Origin: an uncultured Eudoraea sp. | Lineage (GTDB): Bacteria; Bacteroidota; Bacteroidia; Flavobacteriales; Flavobacteriaceae | DNA: 64,000 nt | Assembly (NCBI RefSeq): GCF_947260015.1 | Contig: NZ_CAMYOM010000001.1 | Location: 208,456 to 272,455 of the forward strand | Direction: 5' to 3' | Shown: positions 10,325 to 20,945 of the stretch, one piece after another | Layout: the number at the start of each line of letters is the position of its first letter | Numbering within the stretch: position 1 is the stretch's first letter | Program-made: the position numbers and the translations under genes | The notes under the pieces: generated by a model | What the model saw: the letters and a program-made list of their open reading frames with translations, nothing else | Told to the model about the DNA's origin: nothing | The model's database searches: none

Positions 10325-10486
10325 TTTTACCATACTTTTCTTAAGAACTCCAGCTCGTTATCTTTTTCGAGGCAGTCTATTAATCGCAAAATAGCAATGA
10401 AACCTTATATATTCTATGGTTTTTATATAGTCAACTGTTAATATTTAAAATTAATTTTGAATTGAACTACATTATTTTCTGTTATC

Positions 10487-11158
10487 ATGCCAAACAAACA
10501 GGATAATTTTAGATATAATCTAAAGCTTAAGCTAGACGACAACCCGCAAATCGTGGGATTGGTCGAATTTAGAAAGAGTTTGGAAAAAGAATATTTTGCC
10601 AATGTAGCCATACGTAATTGCTCTTCTGATAGCGCACGGCAAAATTTGGTGATTGAAATGGATTGCAATTTAAAATTGGTTGAAATTCTATTTCATTTAC
10701 AAAAAGGGACCTGGGGACAAATTTACCCCACACAGAATAACTGGTCTAAAAGTTCCCCTTTTTCAAGCGCATTGAAAACCTTAAATAAATTGAACAACAA
10801 CGGAATTGATGTTGAAGAATTATCTATTTTTTTAAGAGATTCCTCAATTGTCATTAAGCATATATATGAAAATAGTATTGAAGAGCAATTTGGGAAGATT
10901 CTTCATACCATTGCCGAACATTATGTCTATTATACCAAAAGACTTACGGAAACACCCTTTGAAATATATATTCCCGTCTTTGAAGAAGATCATTTTGAAA
11001 ATGATAACAAACTAAAGAATATTAGAAACGGAAATAACAATAAGAAAGACTATTTTGAATATTGGGGTCTCTATTTCGACTCAGAAAAAGATGCCGTAAT
11101 CTATGATTTGAAGAATAAATCCATCATTTATGGTGATCTATTTATGTTAAATCATTGA
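10487..11158 (+). CDS. Hypothetical protein
   Basis: 223-aa ORF with coding-like composition; no recognised motif. Confidence 0.55.
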   Translation: MPNKQDNFRYNLKLKLDDNPQIVGLVEFRKSLEKEYFANVAIRNCSSDSARQNLVIEMDCNLKLVEILFHLQKGTWGQIYPTQNNWSKSSPFSSALKTLNKLNNNGIDVEELSIFLRDSSIVIKHIYENSIEEQFGKILHTIAEHYVYYTKRLTETPFEIYIPVFEEDHFENDNKLKNIRNGNNNKKDYFEYWGLYFDSEKDAVIYDLKNKSIIYGDLFMLNH

Positions 11159-11162
11159 TTAA

Positions 11163-11199
11163 AATGGAAAACCAATAATAGGGCTATTGGTTTTCCATT
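11163..11199. terminator. Likely bidirectional terminator between hypothetical gene and glyA
   Basis: Perfect 15-bp inverted repeat aatggaaaaccaata / tattggttttccatt with 7-nt loop between convergent genes. Confidence 0.75.
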
Positions 11200-11208
11200 A
11201 AACGGTTT

Positions 11209-12489
11209 TTACTGTCCACCATTAAATAACGGAAGGTTTTTCATTAATTTATTTACCTTTACTTTTACACCTTCAACCACTTCCCCATCCTCCGTATGTG
11301 TAATAACTTCGTCTATTAAATCTACAATTACGGACATATCCTGCTCTTTAAGACCTCTGGTAGTTATCGCAGCTGTGCCAAATCTAATTCCTGAGGTTAT
11401 AAATGGTGATTTATCATCAAATGGAACCATATTTTTATTTGCAGTAATATCTGCTTTAACCAGTATATTTTCCGCCTCTTTTCCGGTAATATTTTTATTG
11501 CGAAGATCTATAAGCATCATATGATTATCTGTACCTCCAGAAATTATCTTGTAATCTTTAGCAACAAAAGCCGCAGCCATGGCTTCAGCATTCTTCTTTA
11601 CTTGTAACATATAATGCAAAAAGTCATCTGAAAGGGCTTCTCCAAAAGCTATTGCCTTGGCGGCAATTATATGCTCTAAAGGCCCTCCTTGATTTCCGGG
11701 AAAAACGGCTAGATTAATTAGGGCAGACATTTTTCTTAAATTTCCATTTTTTAGTCTGATTCCAAAGGGATTTTCAAAATCCTGCCCCATTAAAATCAAA
11801 CCACCCCTGGGGCCCCTCAGGGTTTTGTGTGTTGTTGTGGTAACAAAATGACAGTGTGGTATGGGATCGTTCAATATTCCCTTAGCAATTAGACCGGCAG
11901 GATGCGCAATATCTGCCAATAAAAGGGCATCTACACTATCAGCAATTTCCCGAAATCTTTTAAAATCCATATCTCGTGAATAAGCAGAAGCCCCTGCGAT
12001 AATCAACTTCGGACGTTCCTTTTTGGCTATTTCCTCAATTTTATCGTAGTTTATTACACCGGTTTCTTTTTCTACACCATAAAACACCGGTCGATAAAGC
12101 TTTCCGGAAAAATTAACCGGAGAACCATGAGTAAGATGACCCCCATGTGAAAGATCAAAGCCTAAAATTGTATCCCCGGGTTTTAAACATGCCTGGTATA
12201 CAGCCGCATTAGCCTGTGATCCTGAATGCGGTTGAACATTTGCATATTCCGCCCCAAACAATTCTTTTGCTCTGTCTATAGCCAGTTGTTCAACCTTATC
12301 AACAACTTCACATCCCCCGTAATAGCGCTTACCGGGATATCCTTCAGCGTATTTGTTGGTAAGAACGGATCCCGCAGCTTCCATAACCTGTGGGCTTGTA
12401 AAATTTTCTGAAGCAATAAGTTCTATCCCATTTAATTGTCGTTCTTTTTCCTCGGCAATTAAGTCAAATATTTGATGGTCGCGTTGCAT
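11209..12489 (-). CDS. glyA: Serine hydroxymethyltransferase
   Basis: [18 protein letters not shown]..., [17 protein letters not shown]-lysine motif. Confidence 0.97.
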   Translation of the reverse strand: MQRDHQIFDLIAEEKERQLNGIELIASENFTSPQVMEAAGSVLTNKYAEGYPGKRYYGGCEVVDKVEQLAIDRAKELFGAEYANVQPHSGSQANAAVYQACLKPGDTILGFDLSHGGHLTHGSPVNFSGKLYRPVFYGVEKETGVINYDKIEEIAKKERPKLIIAGASAYSRDMDFKRFREIADSVDALLLADIAHPAGLIAKGILNDPIPHCHFVTTTTHKTLRGPRGGLILMGQDFENPFGIRLKNGNLRKMSALINLAVFPGNQGGPLEHIIAAKAIAFGEALSDDFLHYMLQVKKNAEAMAAAFVAKDYKIISGGTDNHMMLIDLRNKNITGKEAENILVKADITANKNMVPFDDKSPFITSGIRFGTAAITTRGLKEQDMSVIVDLIDEVITHTEDGEVVEGVKVKVNKLMKNLPLFNGGQ

Positions 12490-12556
12490 AAAATTATCCT
12501 TATATTATATGAGGCGTAAAAGTACAAATTGATAGACGTTAATAAGAAGAAAATAA

Positions 12557-12564
12557 TATATTTG
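12557..12564 (+). promoter_or_regulatory. Candidate Bacteroidetes -7 element (TAnnTTTG) upstream of fumarylacetoacetase
   Basis: tatatttg 38 nt before the ATG; matches TAnnTTTG; the nearest TTG is 25 nt upstream, longer than optimal. Confidence 0.35.
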
Positions 12565-12601
12565 ATTAGGAATTTATCAAACAAAAATTAACAATTATAT
12601 C

Positions 12602-13888
12602 ATGTCCTCAAAAACAAATGATCCATCCAAAAAAACCTGGCTACCCGTGGCCCCTAATACTGATTTTCCCATACAGAATATTCCATTTGGTGTTTTCCTA
12701 ACACGGGATGATGTCATTACAATTGGCACAAGAATAGGGGATCATGCCATTGATCTTGGAGCACTGCATCAACTGGGTTATTTTAATGGAATTCCTCTTA
12801 CAGATGATATTTTCCTTCAGGATACTTTAAACGATTTCATTTCAGATGGCCAAAAAACCTGGCGTTTAGTGCGTAACAGGATAAGTGAAATTTTTGACAT
12901 TACGAATCCAATTCTAAAAGAAAACCCGGAACATCGCAAAATTGTTTTATTCACTTTGGATGAGATAGAAATGCAACTGCCTGTACACATTGGAGATTAT
13001 ACGGATTTTTATTCAAGTAAAGAGCATGCAACTAATATCGGCACTATGTTCCGCGATCCTGAAAATGCCTTGTTGCCTAACTGGTTGCATATTCCAATTG
13101 GGTATCATGGCAGAAGCTCCACTATAATTCCCAGTGGAAGAAATATTCGAAGACCTATGGGGCAGACGTTACCCAAAGGGGCTACCCAACCTGTGTTTGG
13201 GCCTTCTAAAATGGTTGACTTTGAATTGGAAATGGCCTTTATTACAACAGACGCGAATAAATTAGGAGAATCTATACCCATTAACGAGGCTGAAAATTAT
13301 ATTTTTGGACTCGTTTTATTAAATGACTGGAGTGCCAGGGATATACAAAAATGGGAGTACGTACCCCTGGGGCCATTTATGGCAAAGAATTTTGCCTCTT
13401 CTATTTCTCCATGGATTGTTACATTGGAGGCCCTTGAACCTTTTAGAGTTGAAAGTCCAAAACAGGACCCCATTCCACTACCCTATCTTCAACAACAAGG
13501 AAAAAATAGCTTTGATATTCATTTAGAAGTTTCAATTGCTCCTGAGGGTAAGGCTCCTACGACAATTACAAAATCTAACTTTAAATATATGTATTGGACT
13601 ATGGCTCAACAGTTAGCTCATCATACCTCAAATGGTTGTAAGGTACTTAGTGGTGATCTTATGGGAAGTGGTACAATTTCTGGTACAACCCCCGATTCTT
13701 ATGGTTCAATGCTGGAATTGGCGTGGCAGGGAACAAAGCCTGTTAGCCTTCAGAATGATGAAAAAAGGACGTCAATTCAAGATTTCGATACCGTAACTTT
13801 AAAAGGATTTTGTGAAAAAGATGGTGTGCGCATCGGGTTTGGTATGGTAGAGACAAAATTGCTTCCTCCTCTAAAAGATAATCTTTAA
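12602..13888 (+). CDS. fahA: Fumarylacetoacetase
   Basis: IPIGYHGRSSTIIPSG, DFELEMAFITT, LLNDWSARDIQKWEYVPLGPF, SGTISG motifs. Confidence 0.95.
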   Translation: MSSKTNDPSKKTWLPVAPNTDFPIQNIPFGVFLTRDDVITIGTRIGDHAIDLGALHQLGYFNGIPLTDDIFLQDTLNDFISDGQKTWRLVRNRISEIFDITNPILKENPEHRKIVLFTLDEIEMQLPVHIGDYTDFYSSKEHATNIGTMFRDPENALLPNWLHIPIGYHGRSSTIIPSGRNIRRPMGQTLPKGATQPVFGPSKMVDFELEMAFITTDANKLGESIPINEAENYIFGLVLLNDWSARDIQKWEYVPLGPFMAKNFASSISPWIVTLEALEPFRVESPKQDPIPLPYLQQQGKNSFDIHLEVSIAPEGKAPTTITKSNFKYMYWTMAQQLAHHTSNGCKVLSGDLMGSGTISGTTPDSYGSMLELAWQGTKPVSLQNDEKRTSIQDFDTVTLKGFCEKDGVRIGFGMVETKLLPPLKDNL

Positions 13889-14011
13889 ATTCAGTACACT
13901 AAAGGATCATTTTACCGAATTTATACGATACATTATCGTTTTTCGTTATGAACTATATGCGTTTTGGCACAGCTATTGAAAACTGCTGTTAAAACCCTTA
14001 AATGTATTATC

Positions 14012-15199
14012 ATGAAAAAAACGATACTCTTCACAACAATTTTGGTTCTTTTAATAGCCTGCGGAGGTGTTAAAAAAACCCAGGAAGCCATAAATACCGG
14101 CAATTATTCCGCAGCCATAAATAAGGCTATAAGAAATCTGGCCGATAATAAAACTAAAAAAGGCAACCAACCCTATGTGTTACTTCTTGAAGAAGCGTTC
14201 AAAAAATATACACAAAGGGAATTAGAAAATATTGCCTATTTAAAAAAAGAAGGTAACCCTGCTAATTACAACCAGATATTTAAAGGGTATAGCCGCCTGA
14301 AAAATATTCAGCAGCAAATTAAGCCACTTTTGCCCCTACAGGTATATGAGGAAGATAGGAATGCCAGATTTTCTTTTACCAATTACGATAATGAGATACT
14401 TGTAGCAAAGGATAATTTATCTGACTATTTATACAATAACGCTTCAGAACTGCTACAGAATGCGAAATACAAGGAGGACTATAGAAATGCCTATAGGGAT
14501 TTTGAATATCTGAATGAATTAAGTCCGGGATTTGCTGATGGCAGAGAAAAAATGGACGAGGCTTATATAAAAGGCTTGGACTATGTTAAAGTAAACATGG
14601 TTAATGATACGGAGCAAATAGTTCCTGAGCGTTTAGAAGAAGAACTGTTGAATTTTAACACTTACGGATTAAATGACCAATGGACACAGTATCATACCAA
14701 TCCGCTAGCTGAAGTAGACTATGATTATGAAATGGAAGTAGCCTTCAGGGCCATTAACATCTCTCCTGAACAAATCCAGGAAAAACAGATTATTAAGGAA
14801 AAGCAGATTAAAGACGGAGTTGAAGTACTTGTTGATGCAGATGGCCGGGTAGTAAAAGACAGTTTGGGCAATGAAATAAAGGTTGACAGATTCAGGACAG
14901 TAAGTTGTAATTTCTATCAGTTTACACAGCATAAATCGGCGCAAGTTACCGGTAATGTAAGCTATATAGATTTACAAAAGAAACAACAACTCAATTCATA
15001 CCCAATTAGTAGCGAATTTGTATTTGAGCATGTCTATGCAAATTACAACGGTGATAAAAGAGCGCTAGACAATGATCTTGTTCCACTTTTAAATAGGGTT
15101 GCCGTACCATTTCCTTCCAATGAGCAAATGGTTTATGATGCAGGTGAAGATTTAAAATCTAGATTGAAGGACATCGTCGTGAGACACAAGTTTAATTAA
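14012..15199 (+). CDS. Hypothetical lipoprotein (called ORF starts at 13964; lipoprotein start at 14012 preferred)
   Basis: MKKTILFTTILVLLIACGG signal/lipobox begins at 14012. Confidence 0.7.
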   Translation: MKKTILFTTILVLLIACGGVKKTQEAINTGNYSAAINKAIRNLADNKTKKGNQPYVLLLEEAFKKYTQRELENIAYLKKEGNPANYNQIFKGYSRLKNIQQQIKPLLPLQVYEEDRNARFSFTNYDNEILVAKDNLSDYLYNNASELLQNAKYKEDYRNAYRDFEYLNELSPGFADGREKMDEAYIKGLDYVKVNMVNDTEQIVPERLEEELLNFNTYGLNDQWTQYHTNPLAEVDYDYEMEVAFRAINISPEQIQEKQIIKEKQIKDGVEVLVDADGRVVKDSLGNEIKVDRFRTVSCNFYQFTQHKSAQVTGNVSYIDLQKKQQLNSYPISSEFVFEHVYANYNGDKRALDNDLVPLLNRVAVPFPSNEQMVYDAGEDLKSRLKDIVVRHKFN

Positions 15200-15205
15200 A
15201 TTCAG

Positions 15206-15232
15206 AACCCCGAACTTTCGGGGTTTTTTTTA
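15206..15232 (+). terminator. Intrinsic terminator
   Basis: aaccccgaactttcggggttttttttt: GC stem plus T tract. Confidence 0.85.
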
Positions 15233-15625
15233 TAGATAACCTGATAAATTGAGGGATGTAATTCCCCCATGAGATTCATCGGCTACCGCGATACCATTTT
15301 TAATTATCAACACTTGAGGTGATTGGTGGTATACCTGAAATTTATTAGCAACTTCATTGGAAACTTCCCTGTATCTGTGCAAATCTAAAAAATACATATC
15401 GGCCTGATTCTCTTCAAGCAAATAGGAACTCCTGAATGATCTGAGAACCATACTGCTGATACCACATGTAGTGGAGTGCTTAAAAATAATCTGAGGCCTT
15501 TTGGAAGAATTTTTTTCAATTTCAATAAGCTGATCCAGAGTTGTTAATGGTATCCATTTCAATTGATTCTTCTGTTCTTCAGGATTTGTGTTTTTACTGC
15601 TAAATAAGTTATTAAATATTCCCAT
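15230..15625 (-). CDS. ytxJ: Bacillithiol system redox-active protein YtxJ (start at 15625 preferred over 15667)
   Basis: KWIPLTTLDQLIEIE...IIFKHSTTCGISSMVLRSF single-Cys TCGIS motif, QSPQVLIIKNG. Confidence 0.88.
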   Translation of the reverse strand: MGIFNNLFSSKNTNPEEQKNQLKWIPLTTLDQLIEIEKNSSKRPQIIFKHSTTCGISSMVLRSFRSSYLLEENQADMYFLDLHRYREVSNEVANKFQVYHQSPQVLIIKNGIAVADESHGGITSLNLSGYL

Positions 15626-15790
15626 TTTCCTTTTAAAGCTGATTAGTCGGACTTTTTTTATTACCATACAAGCTGTCGAAATGTCCTGCTAATGCGTGAT
15701 TTTTCCGACATTTTGTCCGTTTACCCTCCGTGGTAAGATTGTTGTCCTCTATAATTCAAAATTAAACAATAACTCGAAAAAATATATATA

Positions 15791-18391
15791 ATGAACATTA
15801 ATAATTTTACCATAAAATCCCAGGAGGCCATACAACATGCTCAAATAATTGCGCAGGGTATGGAAAATCCGCAAATTGAAAATGAACATATTTACAAAGC
15901 AATCGCGGAGATTGATGAGAATGTGCTCCCATTTATCTTAAAAAAATTAAATGTCAATATATCTCTTGTAAACCAAATACTTGAGAAAGATCTGGAAAGC
16001 TTACCAAAAGTCTCTGGAGGAGAAATACTCTTTTCTAAAGAAGCAGGTAAAACATTGAATGAAGCTAACGTTATTGCGAGAAAGATGGAAGATGAATATG
16101 TTTCCATAGAACATCTGATAATAGCTCTTTTTAAATCTAAAAGTAAAATTTCAAAAATATTAAAGGACCAAGGTATACAGGAAAAAGGGCTTTTGGCTGC
16201 GATTGAAGAATTGCGAAAAGGTGGTAAAGTTACTTCGCAAAGTGCCGAAGAAACTTATAATTCATTGAATAAATATGCGAGAAACCTGAATGATCTTGCC
16301 GATAAAGGTAAACTGGATCCTGTTATTGGTCGGGATGAGGAAATAAGAAGAATACTTCAAATTCTTTCGAGGCGAACCAAGAATAACCCCATGTTGGTTG
16401 GGGAACCAGGTACCGGTAAAACCGCAATAGCCGAAGGACTTGCCCATAGAATTGTTCAAGGAGATATCCCGGAAAATTTAAAAGATAAAGTTATTTATTC
16501 CCTCGATATGGGGGCGCTTATAGCGGGTGCAAAATACAAAGGAGAGTTTGAGGAACGTCTAAAAGCTGTCATTAAAGAGGTTACAGAATCAGATGGTAAT
16601 ATTGTACTCTTTATTGATGAAATACACACTCTCGTTGGTGCAGGTGGCGGACAAGGGGCGATGGATGCTGCAAACATTCTAAAACCAGCTTTGGCAAGAG
16701 GAGATTTACGAGCTATTGGTGCCACAACTTTGGATGAATATCAAAAATACTTCGAAAAAGACAAAGCATTGGAGCGCAGGTTTCAAAAAGTTATAGTAAA
16801 CGAACCTGATACGGAAAGTGCTATTTCAATATTACGCGGTATCAAAGAAAAATATGAAGCACACCATAAAGTAAGAATTATGGACGAGGCTGTTATTTCC
16901 GCAGTAGAATTATCGCAACGATATATTACCAATAGATTTTTGCCAGATAAAGCTATTGACTTAATGGATGAAGCTGCGGCTAAACTGCGAATGGAAATAA
17001 ACTCCAAACCAGAAGAACTGGATGTACTGGACAGAAAGGTTATGCAATTGGAGATTGAAATTGAAGCAATCAAAAGAGAAGATGATAAAGCTAAACTTAA
17101 AATACTTAATGTAGATCTGGCCAATATCAAAGAAGAAAGAAATGAAATTTTTGCTAAGTGGGAAAGCGAAAAAACAGTAATTGATAATATTCAAAAAACA
17201 AAACTGGATATTGAAAATTTCAAACAAGAGGCGGAAAGAGCAGAGCGAAATGGAGATTACGGTAAAGTAGCTGAATTGCGATATGGAAAAATAAAGGAAG
17301 CCCATTCAAAACTGGAATCACTTCAAAAGGATCTTAGCAATGAGCAAAAAAAAGGAACCCTTATCAAAGAAGAAGTAACTACCGAAGATATTGCAGAAGT
17401 TGTCGCAAAATGGACAGGCATTCCGGTAACTAAGATGTTACAAAGCGAACGTGAAAAGCTATTGAATCTGGAAGATGTATTGCACAAACGCGTCGTTGGG
17501 CAGGATGAGGCCATTCAGGCGGTATCTGACGCTATCAGAAGAAGCAGAGCTGGTTTGCAGGATACCAAACGCCCAATCGGCTCATTCTTATTCCTGGGAA
17601 CCACCGGGGTTGGAAAAACCGAACTGGCAAAAACTTTAGCTGCTTACCTGTTTGATGATGAAAACGCACTTACCAGAATTGATATGAGCGAATATCAGGA
17701 GCGTCATTCAGTAAGTAGATTGATAGGGGCTCCTCCGGGCTACATTGGTTATGATGAAGGTGGTCAACTCACCGAAGCTGTGCGCCGTAAACCCTATTCT
17801 GTGATACTTTTAGATGAGATAGAAAAAGCACATCCGGATACATTTAATATCCTATTGCAGGTGCTTGATGAAGGAAGGCTTACAGATAACAAGGGAAGAA
17901 TTGCTGATTTCAAAAATACTATAATCATAATGACCAGCAATATGGGCAGCCATATCATACAGGAAAAATTTGAGGTCACAGATGACATTTATTCCGCAAT
18001 GGAGTCTGCCCGAGTTGAGGTTATGGGGCTTCTTAGAAAGACCATTCGCCCTGAATTCCTTAACAGAATAGATGATATTATTATGTTTACCCCCCTTAAT
18101 AAGGAGGATATTACGCAGATTGTTAAACTGCAACTAGAGCAACTTAAAAAAATGCTCGCTAAACAACATATCACCATTGATGCGACTAATGAGGCCATTG
18201 CTTACCTCGCCAATCGTGGTTATGACCCCCAATACGGGGCCAGACCTATAAAAAGAGTGATCCAGAAAGAGGTGTTAAACAACCTCTCAAAAGAATTACT
18301 CGGAGGTAAAGTTAAAGCGGATAGTATTGTGTTAATAGACTCTTTTGATGACGGTTTGGTGTTTCGAAATCAAAATGAATTAGTTAATTAA
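15791..18391 (+). CDS. clpB: ATP-dependent chaperone ClpB
   Basis: Two AAA+ modules ([30 protein letters not shown]), Clp N domain, middle coiled coil; 866 aa. Confidence 0.97.
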   Translation: MNINNFTIKSQEAIQHAQIIAQGMENPQIENEHIYKAIAEIDENVLPFILKKLNVNISLVNQILEKDLESLPKVSGGEILFSKEAGKTLNEANVIARKMEDEYVSIEHLIIALFKSKSKISKILKDQGIQEKGLLAAIEELRKGGKVTSQSAEETYNSLNKYARNLNDLADKGKLDPVIGRDEEIRRILQILSRRTKNNPMLVGEPGTGKTAIAEGLAHRIVQGDIPENLKDKVIYSLDMGALIAGAKYKGEFEERLKAVIKEVTESDGNIVLFIDEIHTLVGAGGGQGAMDAANILKPALARGDLRAIGATTLDEYQKYFEKDKALERRFQKVIVNEPDTESAISILRGIKEKYEAHHKVRIMDEAVISAVELSQRYITNRFLPDKAIDLMDEAAAKLRMEINSKPEELDVLDRKVMQLEIEIEAIKREDDKAKLKILNVDLANIKEERNEIFAKWESEKTVIDNIQKTKLDIENFKQEAERAERNGDYGKVAELRYGKIKEAHSKLESLQKDLSNEQKKGTLIKEEVTTEDIAEVVAKWTGIPVTKMLQSEREKLLNLEDVLHKRVVGQDEAIQAVSDAIRRSRAGLQDTKRPIGSFLFLGTTGVGKTELAKTLAAYLFDDENALTRIDMSEYQERHSVSRLIGAPPGYIGYDEGGQLTEAVRRKPYSVILLDEIEKAHPDTFNILLQVLDEGRLTDNKGRIADFKNTIIIMTSNMGSHIIQEKFEVTDDIYSAMESARVEVMGLLRKTIRPEFLNRIDDIIMFTPLNKEDITQIVKLQLEQLKKMLAKQHITIDATNEAIAYLANRGYDPQYGARPIKRVIQKEVLNNLSKELLGGKVKADSIVLIDSFDDGLVFRNQNELVN

Positions 18392-18406
18392 GCCCGTTAC
18401 CAATTG

Positions 18407-18454
18407 AAAAATGTACCCTTGCGATTTACTTCGTCAAAGGGTACATTTTTTTTT
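18407..18454 (+). terminator. Intrinsic terminator of clpB
   Basis: aaaatgtaccctt...aagggtacattttttttt stem plus T tract. Confidence 0.85.
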
Positions 18455-18511
18455 GAATTAAAATACCATACAGTATATAGATTTTTTATCTTCGTATAAA
18501 ATTGAAGATCT

Positions 18512-19108
18512 ATGCCTACCAAAGCTGAGAGAACCACTGCATACATTATTGAAACTGTATCCCCTATCTTCAATAAACATGGCTATGTAGGAACCAGCAT
18601 GAACGACCTTACTGAGGCAACAGGTCTTACAAAGGGGGCATTATATGGTAATTTTGAAAATAAGGAAGCCCTTGCCCTTGCCTCTTTTGAATATAACAGC
18701 AAAAGACTTCTTACGGCAATTGATGATAAGTTGAATACCGAAGGTACAGCTCTGGACAAACTATTTTCCCTTACTGATTTTTATCGTAATTATGACACTT
18801 TCACAGCAAGCATGGGAGGTTGTCCCGTTCTAAATGTGGGGGTTGATGCCAAATTTAATAATGCGCTTCTAAAGTCGGCAGCTAATGAAACAATTCGCAC
18901 AATTGAAGGTAAAATTGCTTTGATTCTGGAAAATGGGGTAAGGAACAATGAGTTGAAACTACCTGTTACTCCTTTGCAATTTGCAAAGCAATTATACACT
19001 ATGATTCAAGGAGCAATAGCCATGGCAACAATTACAGGTGACAGAAAATATCTTATTAATACAATTGCGTACCTTGATGTTCTGGTTAAAAAAGAAATCA
19101 AAAAATAG
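18512..19108 (+). CDS. TetR/AcrR family transcriptional regulator
   Basis: TetR HTH: FNKHGYVGTSMNDLTEATGLTKGALYGNFENKEALA. Confidence 0.93.
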   Translation: MPTKAERTTAYIIETVSPIFNKHGYVGTSMNDLTEATGLTKGALYGNFENKEALALASFEYNSKRLLTAIDDKLNTEGTALDKLFSLTDFYRNYDTFTASMGGCPVLNVGVDAKFNNALLKSAANETIRTIEGKIALILENGVRNNELKLPVTPLQFAKQLYTMIQGAIAMATITGDRKYLINTIAYLDVLVKKEIKK

Positions 19109-19112
19109 TTAC

Positions 19113-20855
19113 TTACTTACCTACAACTCTATAAATCCAGGTTTTACCGGTATACCGCCCTCCAAATTTAGAATCCCTGGCTTTTCTGCCTTCTTCCATT
19201 GAATCATACCTTTTTAAATACACGTAGTTATATTTATTCTTCGCCCGATAGAATGATTTAGGTTGTAATCCCTCATCCGATAACTTCTTCATAAAGGCTT
19301 CGAAGTATTTTTTGGTACCAAAGACATTAGCTATTAAATAATAGCCCGGTTCTAAGCCATCCTCACCAGTCACTTCCTCGTATACTTCACCTTTTTTCAA
19401 TACTACTACTTCTGTCGCAGCTTTTTCTTTTTCGATCGCCTTAATAGAATCCTGTATTTTCTTTTCTTCATTTGTTTTCAACACAGCCAGAGCTTCAGCA
19501 CGTTTTATAGCATCCAAAGAGTCTTTTCTTTTCTTTTCTTCTTCTCCTTTAATTTTTTCTAATTCAATCTGCTGATTGACGGCAGCAATTGAATCTTTGG
19601 TTTTTCGTTTCTGTAATTCTTCCAGAGCCAGTAATTCAGCTGCTACAACTGCATCAAGAGAGTCTTGTTTTCTCTGAGCTTCCAATAAAGCCTCTTCTTC
19701 AGCCATTTCTTCTTCTTTAATTCTTTCTAATTCAATCCGCTGATTGACGGCAGCAATAGAGTCTTTTGTCTTTTGTTTCTGTAATACTTCCAGCGCCAAT
19801 AATTCGGCTGCCTTTAAAGCATCAAGAGAGTCTTGTTTCCTTTGAGCTTCCAATAAAGCCTCCTCTTTAGCCAATTCTTCCTCTTGAACTTCTTCTTCTG
19901 GTGACTCTTCAAGAGTTTCTTCTTCAGGTTCTTCTTCAGGGTCTTCAAATACCTGGCGTCCAAAATCGAAGGCAGTCACAATTTCAAAACTGGGATCTTC
20001 ACCTTTAAGTGCAGAACTGGTCCCAAACTCAACCAAAGCACCGAGAGATAACTTTTTAAAGAAGCGCCCTCCTATTCCGGTAGAAATCCCATAAAAACTG
20101 TTATATCCGGCCTGTGCCCAGAACTTAGGTGTAGAAAAAAAAGTGTTAATTCCTATCTGATCGTCAAAATCCGGCAGCCGCTTATAGTATAAACTCGGCC
20201 TTATAAAAGAACTATTGGAATCGCCAAAGACGGTTATAGGGAAATCATAGCTTGCCAGACCCATATAAATTAAACCAGTAGCACTGGCATTACCTTCATT
20301 TGTTGTAAAGTTTCGATCTACCAAATTCTCCATGGCGATACCAAAACTAAAAGCATTCAACTGAAGTTTAACAGCAGGTGCAACTTGAAGAATAAAGTTA
20401 CTTTTTTCTTCAAATATTGGTAAGCCTATATCGGGATTCAAAATAAAATCATTGGCCAGTTTTCGTTGGAAACCAATAACATTGATACCCAGCGTTAGTT
20501 GGGTTTTGGCACTCAACTCAAAGTTATATGCATAATTTAAAAGTCCTCCCCGATTTACAAAAACGCCTGTATTGTGTTGAATGAAACCGCCTCCAATAGC
20601 AGATTCCTTGTTTAACTTGCGAGAATAGTTTAAAAATAAGGTTGTTGGGTTGCTATCCAGGGTCTGCCATTGCCATCTTGTCCATAATGCTATGGATTGT
20701 GGATTATTTCTATCCAACAAAAACACCGGACTTAATAAACTACTATTAAATTCCGTAAGGTTATGCTGCCTGTAGTCATAAGGTAATTCCGGCTCCTGAG
20801 ATTTCACCGTAAATAGGGTCAAAACCATGCCTAGAAACAGGATTTTATTCAACAT
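19113..20855 (-). CDS. PorP/SprF-like type IX secretion-associated outer-membrane protein with coiled-coil repeats and SPOR-like C-terminus
   Basis: Signal peptide, MLNKILFLG...YRQHNLTEFNSSLLSPVFLLDRNNPQSIALWTRWQWQ beta-barrel region, repetitive ALLEAQRKQDSLDA... region, GYYLIANVFGTKKYFEAFMKKLSDEGLQPKSF SPOR-like tail. Confidence 0.85.
   Translation of the reverse strand: MLNKILFLGMVLTLFTVKSQEPELPYDYRQHNLTEFNSSLLSPVFLLDRNNPQSIALWTRWQWQTLDSNPTTLFLNYSRKLNKESAIGGGFIQHNTGVFVNRGGLLNYAYNFELSAKTQLTLGINVIGFQRKLANDFILNPDIGLPIFEEKSNFILQVAPAVKLQLNAFSFGIAMENLVDRNFTTNEGNASATGLIYMGLASYDFPITVFGDSNSSFIRPSLYYKRLPDFDDQIGINTFFSTPKFWAQAGYNSFYGISTGIGGRFFKKLSLGALVEFGTSSALKGEDPSFEIVTAFDFGRQVFEDPEEEPEEETLEESPEEEVQEEELAKEEALLEAQRKQDSLDALKAAELLALEVLQKQKTKDSIAAVNQRIELERIKEEEMAEEEALLEAQRKQDSLDAVVAAELLALEELQKRKTKDSIAAVNQQIELEKIKGEEEKKRKDSLDAIKRAEALAVLKTNEEKKIQDSIKAIEKEKAATEVVVLKKGEVYEEVTGEDGLEPGYYLIANVFGTKKYFEAFMKKLSDEGLQPKSFYRAKNKYNYVYLKRYDSMEEGRKARDSKFGGRYTGKTWIYRVVGK
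19540..19885 (-). repeat. 168-bp (56-aa) tandem repeat within PorP/SprF-like gene
   Basis: gagcttccaataaagcc recurs at 19676 and 19844; protein shows two near-identical ALLEAQRKQDSLDA...AAELLALE.LQK.KTKDSIAAVNQ.IELE.IK units. Confidence 0.8.
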
Positions 20856-20945
20856 AACTATAGAAAAAACAAAGGGTTAACATACTAATTTTGATGAAAT
20901 ACAGTTAAATTAGAGCACTCATTTAACTTATACAAACAATCTAGC

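Noticed and set aside
16495-18198. Several minus-strand ORFs antisense to clpB
   Set aside because: Shadow ORFs of a highly conserved coding gene, no motifs
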